In this document: piece by piece, positions 1 to 9,174 of the stretch
Position numbering within the stretch: position 1 is the stretch's first letter
Layout of the letters: each line of letters begins with the position of its first letter
NCBI GenBank assembly: GCA_021804965.1
Contig: JAJZGG010000007.1
Coordinates: 1-64,000, forward strand
Origin: Acidobacteriota bacterium
GTDB lineage: Bacteria > Acidobacteriota > Terriglobia > Terriglobales > Acidobacteriaceae
Reading direction: 5' to 3'
DNA: 64,000 nucleotides
Translations under genes and position numbers: made by a program
Notes under the pieces: model-generated
What the model saw: the letters and a program-made list of their open reading frames with translations, nothing else
Databases searched by the model: none
Told to the model about the DNA's origin: nothing

Positions 1-187
1 CGGCGAGCTGCGGGCAGCGCAGGAGAAGCTGACCACGGCCAGCCACAAGATGGCCGAGCTGCTCTACAAGGCCAACGCCGAGGCTGCCGCCGCTGCGTCG
101 GCTGCTACCGCCGAACCGGCCGCCGAGGCCAAAAAAGACGACAACGTCATCGACGCCGAGTATGTGGACGTCGACGAAAAGAAGTAA
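1..187 (+). CDS. dnaK: DnaK (Hsp70 chaperone), C-terminal end only
   Basis: Only the last 61 codons are in the window, read from base 2. The visible stretch has the helical lid end (KLTTASHKMAELLYK), an Ala-rich linker, and the acidic tail VIDAEYVDVDEKK. This tail closely matches the conserved DnaK C-terminus (DAEFEEV/DAEYVDV type) that binds co-chaperones. DnaK is the general cytosolic ATP-dependent chaperone working with DnaJ and GrpE. The gene ends just before a strong terminator hairpin, so it is the last gene of its transcript. The 5' part lies outside the window. It is distinct from the second Hsp70 (hscA) at 32.3-34.3 kb. Confidence 0.9.
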   Translation, partial: GELRAAQEKLTTASHKMAELLYKANAEAAAAASAATAEPAAEAKKDDNVIDAEYVDVDEKK

Positions 188-214
188 GCCGGATCAGCCA
201 CTGGCTGCACCAGA

Positions 215-252
215 CAAAGCCGGGGACCGCAAGCGGTCCCCGGCTTTGTTTT
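215..252 (+). terminator. Rho-independent terminator after dnaK
   Basis: A perfect 14-bp stem (216-229 with 234-247) closes on a 4-nt loop and is followed by GTTTTC. It lies 28 bp after the dnaK stop. The stem also has an A/T-flanked opposite side, so it may serve the convergent minus-strand gene ending at 301 as well. Confidence 0.85.
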
Positions 253-300
253 CTGGGTTCGGATCCTGGCTTGCGGACCTGCCGCGCAATGCTGGCCCCG

Positions 301-1785
301 TCAGGCAGTCTGCTCCGTCGCGCCCTGCAGCAGGGTGGCCACCACGTGGGCGGCACTGTACCCCACAGGTGCTGCCGCCTGCGGGTCAACCTGCTGTGCC
401 TCGGCCAAACGCGGTGCCGACTGCAGGAAGGCAACCACCTCATTCACATCGTCGCCGATGGTGACCAGCGGCGGCTCCAGAAAGCCGTCAGCGCGCAGTT
501 GCGGATGGCCCACATTGGCCAGAAGCGCATTGCACAGACACTTTCTGCCGGCGCTTTCCTCCGGCTTGCCGCCCTTGTCCTGGAAGGTGGCCTCGCGCTC
601 GGCGGCGCAGCGGTAGGCAATCTGTCCCTCTGCGGTCCAGTAGGCCTCGCGCAGGTAACCCAGATCGCAGGTGCGCGGCCGCAGCGCGGCCACTTCCGCA
701 TCAGAGTAGGTGCCCGGCAACTGTGCCACCTTGAAGGGAAATCCCGTCGGCGAGGCCTGGGGATCGGTGAAGACCGTTGCCTCGCCGCGGATGGCCTGGG
801 CAAGCAGTTGCTGCTTCAGGTCGTCGCGCAGCCCGGATTCCTCACACAGCGCAAAGGCCGTGCCCACCTGGATGCCGGTGGCTCCCAGGGCCAGCGCCTC
901 GCGCAGCTTGTCGGCGCTGCCGTAGCCGCCGGCCAGCCAGAAGGGAACGCCCAGCCGCTGGAGATCGCTGAGATCGACGTTGTCGCGCTCGCCATAGACC
1001 GGCTGTCCGGTGGCGTCCAGCGTGGATTTGCCGCGTGGCGGCGCATTGTGTCCCCCGGCTGTGCGGGTTTCCAGAATCAGCCCATCCACCCGGCCCGAGG
1101 CGCGGCGCATCATCGTGGTCGCCAGCGTGTTCGAGGAGACAATGGCGAGGAACTGCGGCCGCTCCGGCAGCGGATTCACGGCATACTCGCGCGGGTCAAA
1201 ATGCAGCGTCGTCTCCTGCTCGGCCGCGGTGCCGGCCGGCGGCGTGCCGCTCACGGAAAACTTGTACTCGGCAGGCTGCCCGCTGGCCAGCCGATCCAGC
1301 ACGGCAGGAATGTGCAGCGGAATCCCGGCGCCCATCAGCACATAGCCCACCCCGGCCAGCATCGCGCCGTAGATGGAGGCCAGGTGCGGAATCTGCACCT
1401 TCTCCAGATAGTTGATGCCGACCTTGTGGCTGTGGCCCTGGCGGGCAAGAAAGACTTCGGCAAAGTTGCTCAGCATCAGCAGTTCGGTACGCGGGCTGCG
1501 GTGCTGCAGCATGGGCAGCGTCGGATAGGGAGCATCGGGCGATTTGCCGCCGGGAACAAAGTACTGCTCCCAGATGCGCTGCGCGATGCGCGGCAGCGGA
1601 AAAGCGTCAAAGGCGCGACGCATGGCACCATCGCGGTCACCATCGGCCAGCCGCCGCACCACCAGCTGGTCCAGTGCCGTGCCGGAGACAACGCCAAGCT
1701 GGCCGGTGCGGGAGACAGCCTGCGCCAGGCGCCAGTTGGAGACGCCGATGCCCATGCCGCCTTGAATCAATTTCGGTAAATCCAT
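301..1785 (-). CDS. Nitronate monooxygenase-family FMN flavoprotein
   Basis: About 494 residues. The N-terminus LPKLIQGGMGIGVSNW and the central LAGGYGSADKLREAL and GATGIQVGTAF segments are typical of the nitronate monooxygenase / 2-nitropropane dioxygenase-like TIM barrel, which binds FMN and oxidises alkyl nitronates. Family members of this long type are cytosolic. The C-terminal 130 residues contain several cysteines (RKCLCNALLANVG) as in the longer subfamily. The start is uncertain. No candidate has a clear Shine-Dalgarno; ATG 1785 was chosen because the family begins just before LPKLIQGG, and TTG 1836 or ATG 1797 are alternatives. The physiological substrate cannot be read from sequence. 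Confidence 0.75.
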   Translation of the reverse strand: MDLPKLIQGGMGIGVSNWRLAQAVSRTGQLGVVSGTALDQLVVRRLADGDRDGAMRRAFDAFPLPRIAQRIWEQYFVPGGKSPDAPYPTLPMLQHRSPRTELLMLSNFAEVFLARQGHSHKVGINYLEKVQIPHLASIYGAMLAGVGYVLMGAGIPLHIPAVLDRLASGQPAEYKFSVSGTPPAGTAAEQETTLHFDPREYAVNPLPERPQFLAIVSSNTLATTMMRRASGRVDGLILETRTAGGHNAPPRGKSTLDATGQPVYGERDNVDLSDLQRLGVPFWLAGGYGSADKLREALALGATGIQVGTAFALCEESGLRDDLKQQLLAQAIRGEATVFTDPQASPTGFPFKVAQLPGTYSDAEVAALRPRTCDLGYLREAYWTAEGQIAYRCAAEREATFQDKGGKPEESAGRKCLCNALLANVGHPQLRADGFLEPPLVTIGDDVNEVVAFLQSAPRLAEAQQVDPQAAAPVGYSAAHVVATLLQGATEQTA

Positions 1786-1861
1786 GATTGCCTGCATTGT
1801 TTCACAGCGCGTGCGCGCCAGTCCCGCTTCTCGCAACGCCGGGGGAAATAGTTGGCAACCG

Positions 1862-1896
1862 CAGAAAAAACGGAGCAGGCGCTGGGCCTGCTCCGT
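1862..1896 (-). terminator. Rho-independent terminator after nrdJ
   Basis: On the minus strand a 10-bp stem (CGGAGCAGGC with its complement, 1871-1895) is followed directly by a run of six T. It sits 35 bp after the nrdJ stop. Confidence 0.85.
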
Positions 1897-1930
1897 TCGA
1901 GGGTGACGCTGCCACGGACGGCAGCCGGTC

Positions 1931-4900
1931 TTAGCTGCAGCCGCTGGTGGAGCCGCAGCTCATGCAGCGGTAGCAGCTTCCGTTGCGGACCATGATCGCC
2001 CCGCAGGTGCTGCAGCTCGGCGCATCGCCCATCTCGTAGAGCGAGCGCATCGCGTCGGCCGCGTGGAAGACGCCGCGATCCTGCAGCGGCGGCACACCGG
2101 CTTCGGCGCTCACCTGCGGCAGCGTGGCCGCATGCTCCGGGCTCACGTTGTCCAGCCGACGGGCCAGATCGGCAACCATGCGGGCCATGGCCTGCCGGGA
2201 CTCCGCGCTGGGCAACTCGGGGCCAAGCTCGGCTTCCGACGGCGGCGCCGGACGAGCCGGTGCCTGCACCGGAGCCTGAGTCTGGCTCTGCACCGGAGCC
2301 TGGCTCTGCTCCTGCGGTTCGGGCAGCTGCTGCTGCGCAACCCCGGCAAAGAGCGAAAGCTGTGTACCGGACAGGAAGCGGATCTGCAGCCAGCGGAAGA
2401 TGTAATCCATCAGGCTCTTGGCATAGCCGATCTCCTCGTTGCCGGTCCAGCCCGAAGGCTCGAAGCGGGTGTGGGCAAACTTCTCGCAGAGAATCTTGAG
2501 CGGAACGCCGTGCTGCAGTGCCAGCGAGATGGCCGTCGCAAAGGCATCCATCAGTCCGGAGACGGTGGAGCCTTCCTTGGCCATGCGAATGAAGATCTCG
2601 CCCGGCTGCCCGGTGGGATAGAGGCCGACGGTGATGTAGCCCTCATGGCCGCCGATCGAGAACTTGTGCGTGATGGAGGCACGCTCCTCGGGCAGGCGAT
2701 GGCGAACCGCACGCGGCGGCGCATTCAGGTCCTGACTGGTGCTCTGGCTGATGGCGCTGGCCGGTGCAGGCACCGGTGCCGCCGGAACAGCAGAAGCCGC
2801 ATGCAGCCGGGCCAGTGCCGCGTCAAATGCCTGCGCCGCGGCGGCAACCGCGCGCGCATCCAGCTCCACGCGCTCCCCGGACTGGCCGACCAGCGTGGCC
2901 AGATCGGCTGCCGGAGCCGCGGCACCGCTGGCAATCGCGCGCAGGGCGCGATCCGCGGCCTGGGTCAGTGCGGCATCCGTGGTCTGGGTCTTGGTTTCGG
3001 CTGAGACGTTCAGCGGCTGCACGCCCTTCGATCCGTCGCGGTAGATGGCAACGGCCTTCAGCCCCTGCCGCCAGCTTTCCGTATAGGCCTCGGCAATCTC
3101 CTCGACGGTTGCCTCGTTGGGCAGGTTCACCGTCTTCGAGATCGCGCCGGAGAGGAATGGCTGCGTTGCGGCCATCATCTTGATGTGGCCCATGTAGTGA
3201 ATCGAGCGGGTGCCTTTGGCCGGCTTGAAGGAGCAGTCAAAGACGGCCAGGTGCTCGGGGCGAATCCCGGGTGCGCCTTCGATCGTGCCCGTCGCGTCAA
3301 TGTAGCTGACGATGGCATTGACCTCCTCGTCCGAGTAGCCCAGCTTGAACAGCGCCGAGGGCACGGTCTGGTTCACGATCTTGATCATGCCGCCGCCCAC
3401 CAGCTTCTTGTACTTGACCAGCGCCAGATCGGGCTCAATGCCGGTCGTGTCGCAGTCCATCATGAAGCCGATGGTGCCGGTCGGGGCCAGTACCGTGGTC
3501 TGCGAATTGCGGTAGCCGTAGCGCTCGCCGTAGATCAGTGCCATGTCCCAGCACTCGCGGCTGGACTCCAGCAGCGCATCCAGCTGCGGCGTGATGAACG
3601 GCTCGGCACTGCTGCGCGAGCGGCCAATCTTGTTCACCTCCGCGCGGTGCATGCGGATCACGTCCAGGAACGGCTCGCGGTTGACGTAGAAGCCCGGGCA
3701 GGCTCCGCCCTGCCGATCCACCTGTGCCGTCAGCGTGGTGGCCGAGCCCAGCGGCGGGCAGGTGGCGGCAATGATCGACGACTGCAGATAAGCCTGTCCG
3801 CACAGAATCGCCGTCAGGCAGGCGGCATAGTCGCGGCCGGCGTCGGAGTCATAGGGCAGCCCGTTGGCCATCAGCAGCGCGCCCAGGTTCGCGTAGCCCA
3901 GCCCCAGCGGCCGGTAGTCGTGCGAGTTCTTGGCAATCGCCTCGGTCGGGTAGCCCGAGTTGTCCACCAGAATCTCCATCGCCGTGATCACGACCGAAAT
4001 CCCGTGGCGATAGGCGGCAATGTCAAAGGCGCCCGACGGCGTGACGAACTTCATCAGGTTGAAGCTGGCCAGGTTGCAGGCGGAGTTGTCCAGGAACATG
4101 TACTCCGAGCAGGGGTTGGAGGCGTTGATGCGTCCCGAATTCTTGCTCGTGTGCCAGCGGTTGATGGTCGAGTCGAACTGCATGCCCGGGTCGCCGCACT
4201 GCCAGGTGGCCTCGGCAATGCGCTGCATGATGTCGCGCGCCTTGTAGCTCTCCACCGGCTGGCGATCCTTGACCGTCAGCGTGGAGAAATCAGCATCCCG
4301 CTCGCAGGCGTGCATGAACTCGTCGCTCACGCGGACCGAGTTGTTCGCATTCTGGAAGAAGATCGACGAGTAGGCCTCCGAATCCGGCCCCGACCCGTCG
4401 TAACCCGCGCGGATCAGCGCAAAGGCCTTGGCCTCCTCCTTGCTCTTGCACTCAATGAAGTCGACGATATCCGGATGGTCCACGTTCAGGATGACCATCT
4501 TGGCCGCCCGGCGGGTCTTGCCGCCGGACTTGATGACGCCGGCAAAGGCATCAAAGCCGCGCATGAAGCTCAGCGGACCGGAGGCCGTGCCGCCGCCCGA
4601 CAGCAGCTCCATCGAGCCGCGGATCGACGAGAGATTCGTCCCCGTGCCCGAACCCCACTTGAACAGCATGCCCTCGGTCTTGGCCAGCGTCAGGATCGAG
4701 TCCAGCGAGTCCTCCACCGAGTTGATGAAGCAGGCCGAGCACTGCGGCGTGCGATAGCCGGTGGTCGAGAAGCGGATGCTCTGCTCCTCCGCATCCCAGT
4801 GCCAGTTCTGCGCGTCGGAGTTGGGCTCCAGCCGGTCACAGCCCACGTTGAACCAGACCGGCGAGTTGAAGGCCACGCGCTGGGAGACAAGCATCGCCAC

Positions 4901-5311
4901 CAGCTCATCGTGAAAGACGGCCGCATCCTGCGCGCTGGCAAAGTAGCCGCCACGCAGACCCCAGTCGCGGATCGTCTCCGCCACGCGCGCCACCAGCTCG
5001 CGCACTCCCGTCTCGCGCTCCGGGGTGTCCATCTGGCCGTGCAGATACTTCGAGGCCACAATGTTGGTCGCCGTCATCGACCAGTCCACCGGAACCTCCA
5101 CATCCTTCTGCTCAAAGATTGAGCGACCCTTGGCGTCGGTAATCAACGCATGACGCTTCTCCCACTGCACCTCGTCGTACGGCGACAGGCCGGGACGGGA
5201 AAAACGCCGGGCAAAGGTCAGTCCGCCGCGCGCAGACTGGGTCGCGGCAGAGGAACCGCCGGCAGCCGAAGCGGCACCGGAGGCGGCAGAAGTGGATTGC
5301 GGTTCGTACAT
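1931..5311 (-). CDS. nrdJ: Adenosylcobalamin-dependent (class II) ribonucleoside-diphosphate reductase
   Basis: 1126 residues. It reduces ribonucleotides to deoxyribonucleotides using a B12-generated radical and needs no oxygen or second subunit. Visible hallmarks are the N-terminal AFNSPVWFNVG segment (about residue 150), the NPCSEY loop near residue 400, APTGTIGFMMDCDTTGIEPD near 610, and a C-terminal zinc ribbon CSTCG...CYRCMSCG in the last 30 residues. These are the features of the long NrdJ_Z subtype. A low-complexity Gln/Pro linker precedes the ribbon. The start has a good SD (GAGGAG, 6 nt before ATG). The gene stands alone, ends at a terminator, and is preceded by a leader of about 390 nt and a promoter bearing two NrdR-like boxes. 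Confidence 0.95.
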   Translation of the reverse strand: MYEPQSTSAASGAASAAGGSSAATQSARGGLTFARRFSRPGLSPYDEVQWEKRHALITDAKGRSIFEQKDVEVPVDWSMTATNIVASKYLHGQMDTPERETGVRELVARVAETIRDWGLRGGYFASAQDAAVFHDELVAMLVSQRVAFNSPVWFNVGCDRLEPNSDAQNWHWDAEEQSIRFSTTGYRTPQCSACFINSVEDSLDSILTLAKTEGMLFKWGSGTGTNLSSIRGSMELLSGGGTASGPLSFMRGFDAFAGVIKSGGKTRRAAKMVILNVDHPDIVDFIECKSKEEAKAFALIRAGYDGSGPDSEAYSSIFFQNANNSVRVSDEFMHACERDADFSTLTVKDRQPVESYKARDIMQRIAEATWQCGDPGMQFDSTINRWHTSKNSGRINASNPCSEYMFLDNSACNLASFNLMKFVTPSGAFDIAAYRHGISVVITAMEILVDNSGYPTEAIAKNSHDYRPLGLGYANLGALLMANGLPYDSDAGRDYAACLTAILCGQAYLQSSIIAATCPPLGSATTLTAQVDRQGGACPGFYVNREPFLDVIRMHRAEVNKIGRSRSSAEPFITPQLDALLESSRECWDMALIYGERYGYRNSQTTVLAPTGTIGFMMDCDTTGIEPDLALVKYKKLVGGGMIKIVNQTVPSALFKLGYSDEEVNAIVSYIDATGTIEGAPGIRPEHLAVFDCSFKPAKGTRSIHYMGHIKMMAATQPFLSGAISKTVNLPNEATVEEIAEAYTESWRQGLKAVAIYRDGSKGVQPLNVSAETKTQTTDAALTQAADRALRAIASGAAAPAADLATLVGQSGERVELDARAVAAAAQAFDAALARLHAASAVPAAPVPAPASAISQSTSQDLNAPPRAVRHRLPEERASITHKFSIGGHEGYITVGLYPTGQPGEIFIRMAKEGSTVSGLMDAFATAISLALQHGVPLKILCEKFAHTRFEPSGWTGNEEIGYAKSLMDYIFRWLQIRFLSGTQLSLFAGVAQQQLPEPQEQSQAPVQSQTQAPVQAPARPAPPSEAELGPELPSAESRQAMARMVADLARRLDNVSPEHAATLPQVSAEAGVPPLQDRGVFHAADAMRSLYEMGDAPSCSTCGAIMVRNGSCYRCMSCGSTSGCS

Positions 5312-5707
5312 GAAGGCTCCTCGAAATGGCGAAATCAGATGCGGGTTCAGGTCGTACCAAGCTTGCAGCTACAGGCAGCCGACGGGCTGCAACGGGATCC
5401 GGATTGGGCAGGGACGCATCTCCCTGCTCGATGGCTGTGCCCGGGTGGCAATCGACTGCTGCCAATCGGTAAAAGAGGCCGGGCAGGCACAACAAATGAA
5501 ACGACAAAAAGCCGGAAGTGGGGAGCAGACCGCTCCGCAAATCTTCTACAAAAACACACTCTCGCTGCCGTCCCCAGGCCGGATTCCTCTGGAATTCCAG
5601 CCCGCAGTCCCAGCCAGAAATCCTGGGCCAATGCCTGCCCGGCTCCTGCCGCCATGCAGGCCGGAAAGCATCCGGCAGGCATGCGTGGGATTGCAGCTGC
5701 AGATGCA
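5312..5707 (-). other. Long 5' leader of nrdJ (about 390 nt), no gene seen
   Basis: Measured from the promoter at 5708-5736, the nrdJ message would have an untranslated leader of about 390 nt. It contains several hairpins, for example GCAGGGA-N6-TCCCTGC around 5408-5427 and G/C-rich stems around 5626-5680. I looked for a cobalamin riboswitch because the enzyme uses B12, and could not recognise the conserved B12 box. No credible ORF is present. Confidence 0.4.
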
Positions 5708-5736
5708 AAAATAACGCTGTAGCTAGTGTTGGTCAA
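5708..5736 (-). promoter_or_regulatory. Sigma-70-type promoter of nrdJ
   Basis: On the minus strand TTGACC (5731-5736) and TATTTT (5708-5713) are separated by exactly 17 bp. The downstream NrdR-like box fills that spacer and the other box lies just upstream of the -35, a classical repressor layout. Confidence 0.65.
5714..5729. promoter_or_regulatory. NrdR box 1 (in the promoter spacer)
   Basis: The 16-mer ACGCTGTAGCTAGTGT matches the palindromic NrdR consensus (aCAcwATATaTwGTGt, from memory) at about 12 of 16 positions. It starts 30 bp, about three helical turns, from box 2. Tandem boxes at roughly this spacing are the usual NrdR arrangement at ribonucleotide reductase genes. Confidence 0.6.
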
Positions 5737-5743
5737 GAAAAAA

Positions 5744-5759
5744 CCACAATAGATTGTAT
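5744..5759. promoter_or_regulatory. NrdR box 2 (upstream of -35)
   Basis: The 16-mer CCACAATAGATTGTAT matches the NrdR consensus at about 13 of 16 positions, with the CAC...ATT-G-T core intact. It is paired with the box at 5714-5729. Confidence 0.65.
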
Positions 5760-5810
5760 TTTCTTGCGCTTGCACGGTACCCCGTACGATAACCCCGCGC
5801 CAATGGCTGT

Positions 5811-5850
5811 GCAAAACCCCAAACGCCGCGCAGCAGGCGGCGTTTGGGGC
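5811..5850 (-). terminator. Rho-independent terminator after carbonic anhydrase
   Basis: On the minus strand a 13-bp G/C-rich stem (5817-5829 with 5837-5849) is followed by TTTTGC. It sits about 85 bp after the carbonic anhydrase stop and separates it from the nrdJ promoter. Confidence 0.8.
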
Positions 5851-5932
5851 ATGGGGTGGTGGTCGTTCTGCCGGAGGCGCGCTTGCCGCAGCCTCAGGAT
5901 TTGGCTGCAGGGTGTGGCTGCAGGATGTGGTC

Positions 5933-6745
5933 TTAGGGCGTGGTCTGGCCGGCTGCTGCCTGGCTGGTGTAGATGCGCCGCCCATGCAGCGGCTGCGCCG
6001 GGCGGGTGTTGCGCGGAAACATCGGCGCAAAGGCCGTAAGCTGCCAGCGCGAAAGCGTGATCGGCTGCTGCAGCACATACCACTGCACACCCTCGGTGCA
6101 GGGCGGCTCGGTCAGCGAGCCGGTGTAGGTCCAGTAGGCGCGGTTGGCCGGCAGCAGCCCGTCGGGATTCAGCGGCACGGTCGTCTCCCCGCTGGCGCCC
6201 AGCTTCTTCGGCAGGTGCTCCCACAGTCCGGCAAGGATCGTGTTCGCATTGCCCTCGTCCAGCTGAACGGCCACGATCGCCATTTTGCCGTCGGCGCTGC
6301 GATGGACAAAGTGAATGCTCATGTCCGAAAGCTGGCCGGCAATCACCTCCTCGCCCGGATGGTGGAAGTGGAACTCGACCAGATCGTAGCGCGTGTTGCC
6401 AACCTGCAGATAGCTGCCGGCCGGCGGCGTCACGCGAACCGTGTGCCCGTCATGGACCAGTTTCATGGGGCCGCTGAGGTAATGGAACTGGACCGGCGGC
6501 AGATTCTTCTGGATGCGGACCTTGCGAATGTCCACAGGAGACTGCTGGTGGCCGTCGGCACAGGTGCGCCAGGCAGGATTCAGCTTGTCCCATCGTAGCG
6601 AGCCGTAGGGGCCATCGTAGGTCCAGCCCTGCGGCGGCGGCGTGGCCTGGGCATGCTGCTTGGGTGCGCCATACGCGGCCTGGGTTGCAGTCATGACTGC
6701 GGTCATGCATACGGCAACCGAAGCGGCAATCCACCATCTCTTCAT
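5933..6745 (-). CDS. Alpha-class carbonic anhydrase, exported
   Basis: 270 residues; interconverts CO2 and bicarbonate in the periplasm. An N-terminal signal peptide is visible (MKRWW, hydrophobic Ala/Val/Met core, likely cleavage after AAYGA). The mature part contains QSPVDI, the zinc-ligand segment EFHFHHPGEE with two His, the third ligand in SIHFVHR, and the C-terminal TGSLTEPPCTEGVQW typical of alpha enzymes. The length fits the family. ATG 6745 is supported by GGGGGAGA 6 nt upstream; the longer frame to 6901 has no such site. It has its own terminator and stands between nrdJ and metK. Confidence 0.93.
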   Translation of the reverse strand: MKRWWIAASVAVCMTAVMTATQAAYGAPKQHAQATPPPQGWTYDGPYGSLRWDKLNPAWRTCADGHQQSPVDIRKVRIQKNLPPVQFHYLSGPMKLVHDGHTVRVTPPAGSYLQVGNTRYDLVEFHFHHPGEEVIAGQLSDMSIHFVHRSADGKMAIVAVQLDEGNANTILAGLWEHLPKKLGASGETTVPLNPDGLLPANRAYWTYTGSLTEPPCTEGVQWYVLQQPITLSRWQLTAFAPMFPRNTRPAQPLHGRRIYTSQAAAGQTTP

Positions 6746-6958
6746 CGCGGTTCTCCCCCAAATGATTCTATGCAAACAGACGCACGGCGACGCGGTTGGC
6801 ATCACAGGAATGTGACCAGACTGCAAACCAGCCCCCAGATAACCCCCAGCCGGTCCGATCGATCTCCGCGGCAGATCCGGAAAACGCGCCGCAAAAAGCA
6901 TGGGCGGGAGCTGAATCGCTCCCGCCCGTGCTGCATGGGGACTGCCTGAGGCTGCCGG

Positions 6959-8122
<1,164 letters not shown>

Positions 8123-8386
8123 ATCGATAACTCCTTCAGGCACAATGCCACGGCACTGGTCTGTCTCGGTGTGTTCCGGCACTTCGCATCCCCCGGGAAC
8201 GGGGGTCGCGGCAGACCGGTCAGTACTCTTTCATGGTATCGGTTCCCGGCGATCCGGGCAAAAATGCCAAGGCTCAACGGGGCGCAACCGCAGCTCAGAG
8301 GGCAGCATGGGCGGGTGAATGGTGCGCAACGGCCCCCCAAAATCTCCGGCGTGGTCTTTTGCGGGGTTGCGTGCGCCGCCCGGCGC

Positions 8387-8899
8387 TCAGCTCTGGGCCG
8401 GGTGATTGTGCAGGAAGCTGACCACCTGCGTTGAAACGCTGCTGAGCCAGGCATGCACCGGCAGCACCGACGGCCACCAGCCGGAGCGGAAGCCGTAGTA
8501 ACGGATGGCCAGGAACGAGGCCATGGCCACCACAAACAGCAACGCAAAGGCTCCCAGCCACTTCAGCCGCAGCTGGCGCAGCTCGTGGCTACGCATCCGG
8601 GCGCGGCCCACGTTGGCCGCAAACTCCACCCAGCTCTGGTCTTCCACCGCATCCCCGCTGGCCACGCAGGCCCGCTGGAAGCGCGTGATCCAGTCGCTTT
8701 CATCCAACCCGACCACATTCACATAGGCGCGAACGATCCCTTTGTTCAGGATGCCGCCCGGCAGGGCGCGGAACTGGTTGGACTCCAGGGCAAGCAAATG
8801 GCGCGAGCTCACCTTGGTGATCTCCGTGATCTGCTCCAGCGCAATGCCGCGGCTCAGCCGCTCCATCCGCAGATCGTCGCCAAAGGATCCCATACTCAT
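8387..8899 (-). CDS. RodZ-like HTH membrane protein
   Basis: 170 residues. Residues 6-65 form a RodZ-type helix-turn-helix (GDDLRMERLSRGIALEQI...LPGGILNKGIVRAYVNVVGL). A basic stretch then leads into one transmembrane helix at about 113-132, and only about 38 residues follow. RodZ links the MreB cytoskeleton to cell-wall synthesis; this version lacks the long periplasmic beta domain. It could equally be a membrane-anchored regulator. The ATG at 8899 was chosen because the HTH starts right after it; AGGAAGG lies rather far upstream (14 nt). Confidence 0.7.
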   Translation of the reverse strand: MSMGSFGDDLRMERLSRGIALEQITEITKVSSRHLLALESNQFRALPGGILNKGIVRAYVNVVGLDESDWITRFQRACVASGDAVEDQSWVEFAANVGRARMRSHELRQLRLKWLGAFALLFVVAMASFLAIRYYGFRSGWWPSVLPVHAWLSSVSTQVVSFLHNHPAQS

Positions 8900-9174
8900 C
8901 GCAGAAGTTCCGCCCTTCCTGGAAGAGTTTTCCACAACCAAGATACGTCGGTAGATCGGCAATGGTCAAAAGAAAACGTTGAACCTGCCGCCGGATTTGT
9001 GACTGCAGGTTACAGTTTGGACATTTTTCTGCCAGCTAAACCAAATTGGAACCGGGTTGCATCCCGACGGTGTGCGAACGATACTGGATGCCTGCTGTTT
9101 TGCCGATCGCGCACGCGGTCCTGGCAATTCCATGCCACAGGCAGCACACTCGGTCGCAACAGGAGGGATTTGCC

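Noticed and set aside
2063-5122. Long plus-strand ORFs (up to 645 codons) opposite nrdJ
   Set aside because: Antisense shadows of a GC-rich gene with a certain product; their translations have no motif and skewed composition.
5312-5700. Cobalamin riboswitch before nrdJ
   Set aside because: The conserved B12 box and the core GGGAA...GGTG / GCCACTG elements could not be found; only generic hairpins are seen.
8183-8386. SAM riboswitch before metK
   Set aside because: No K-turn or known SAM-class core pattern recognised; only a small C/G hairpin near 8190.
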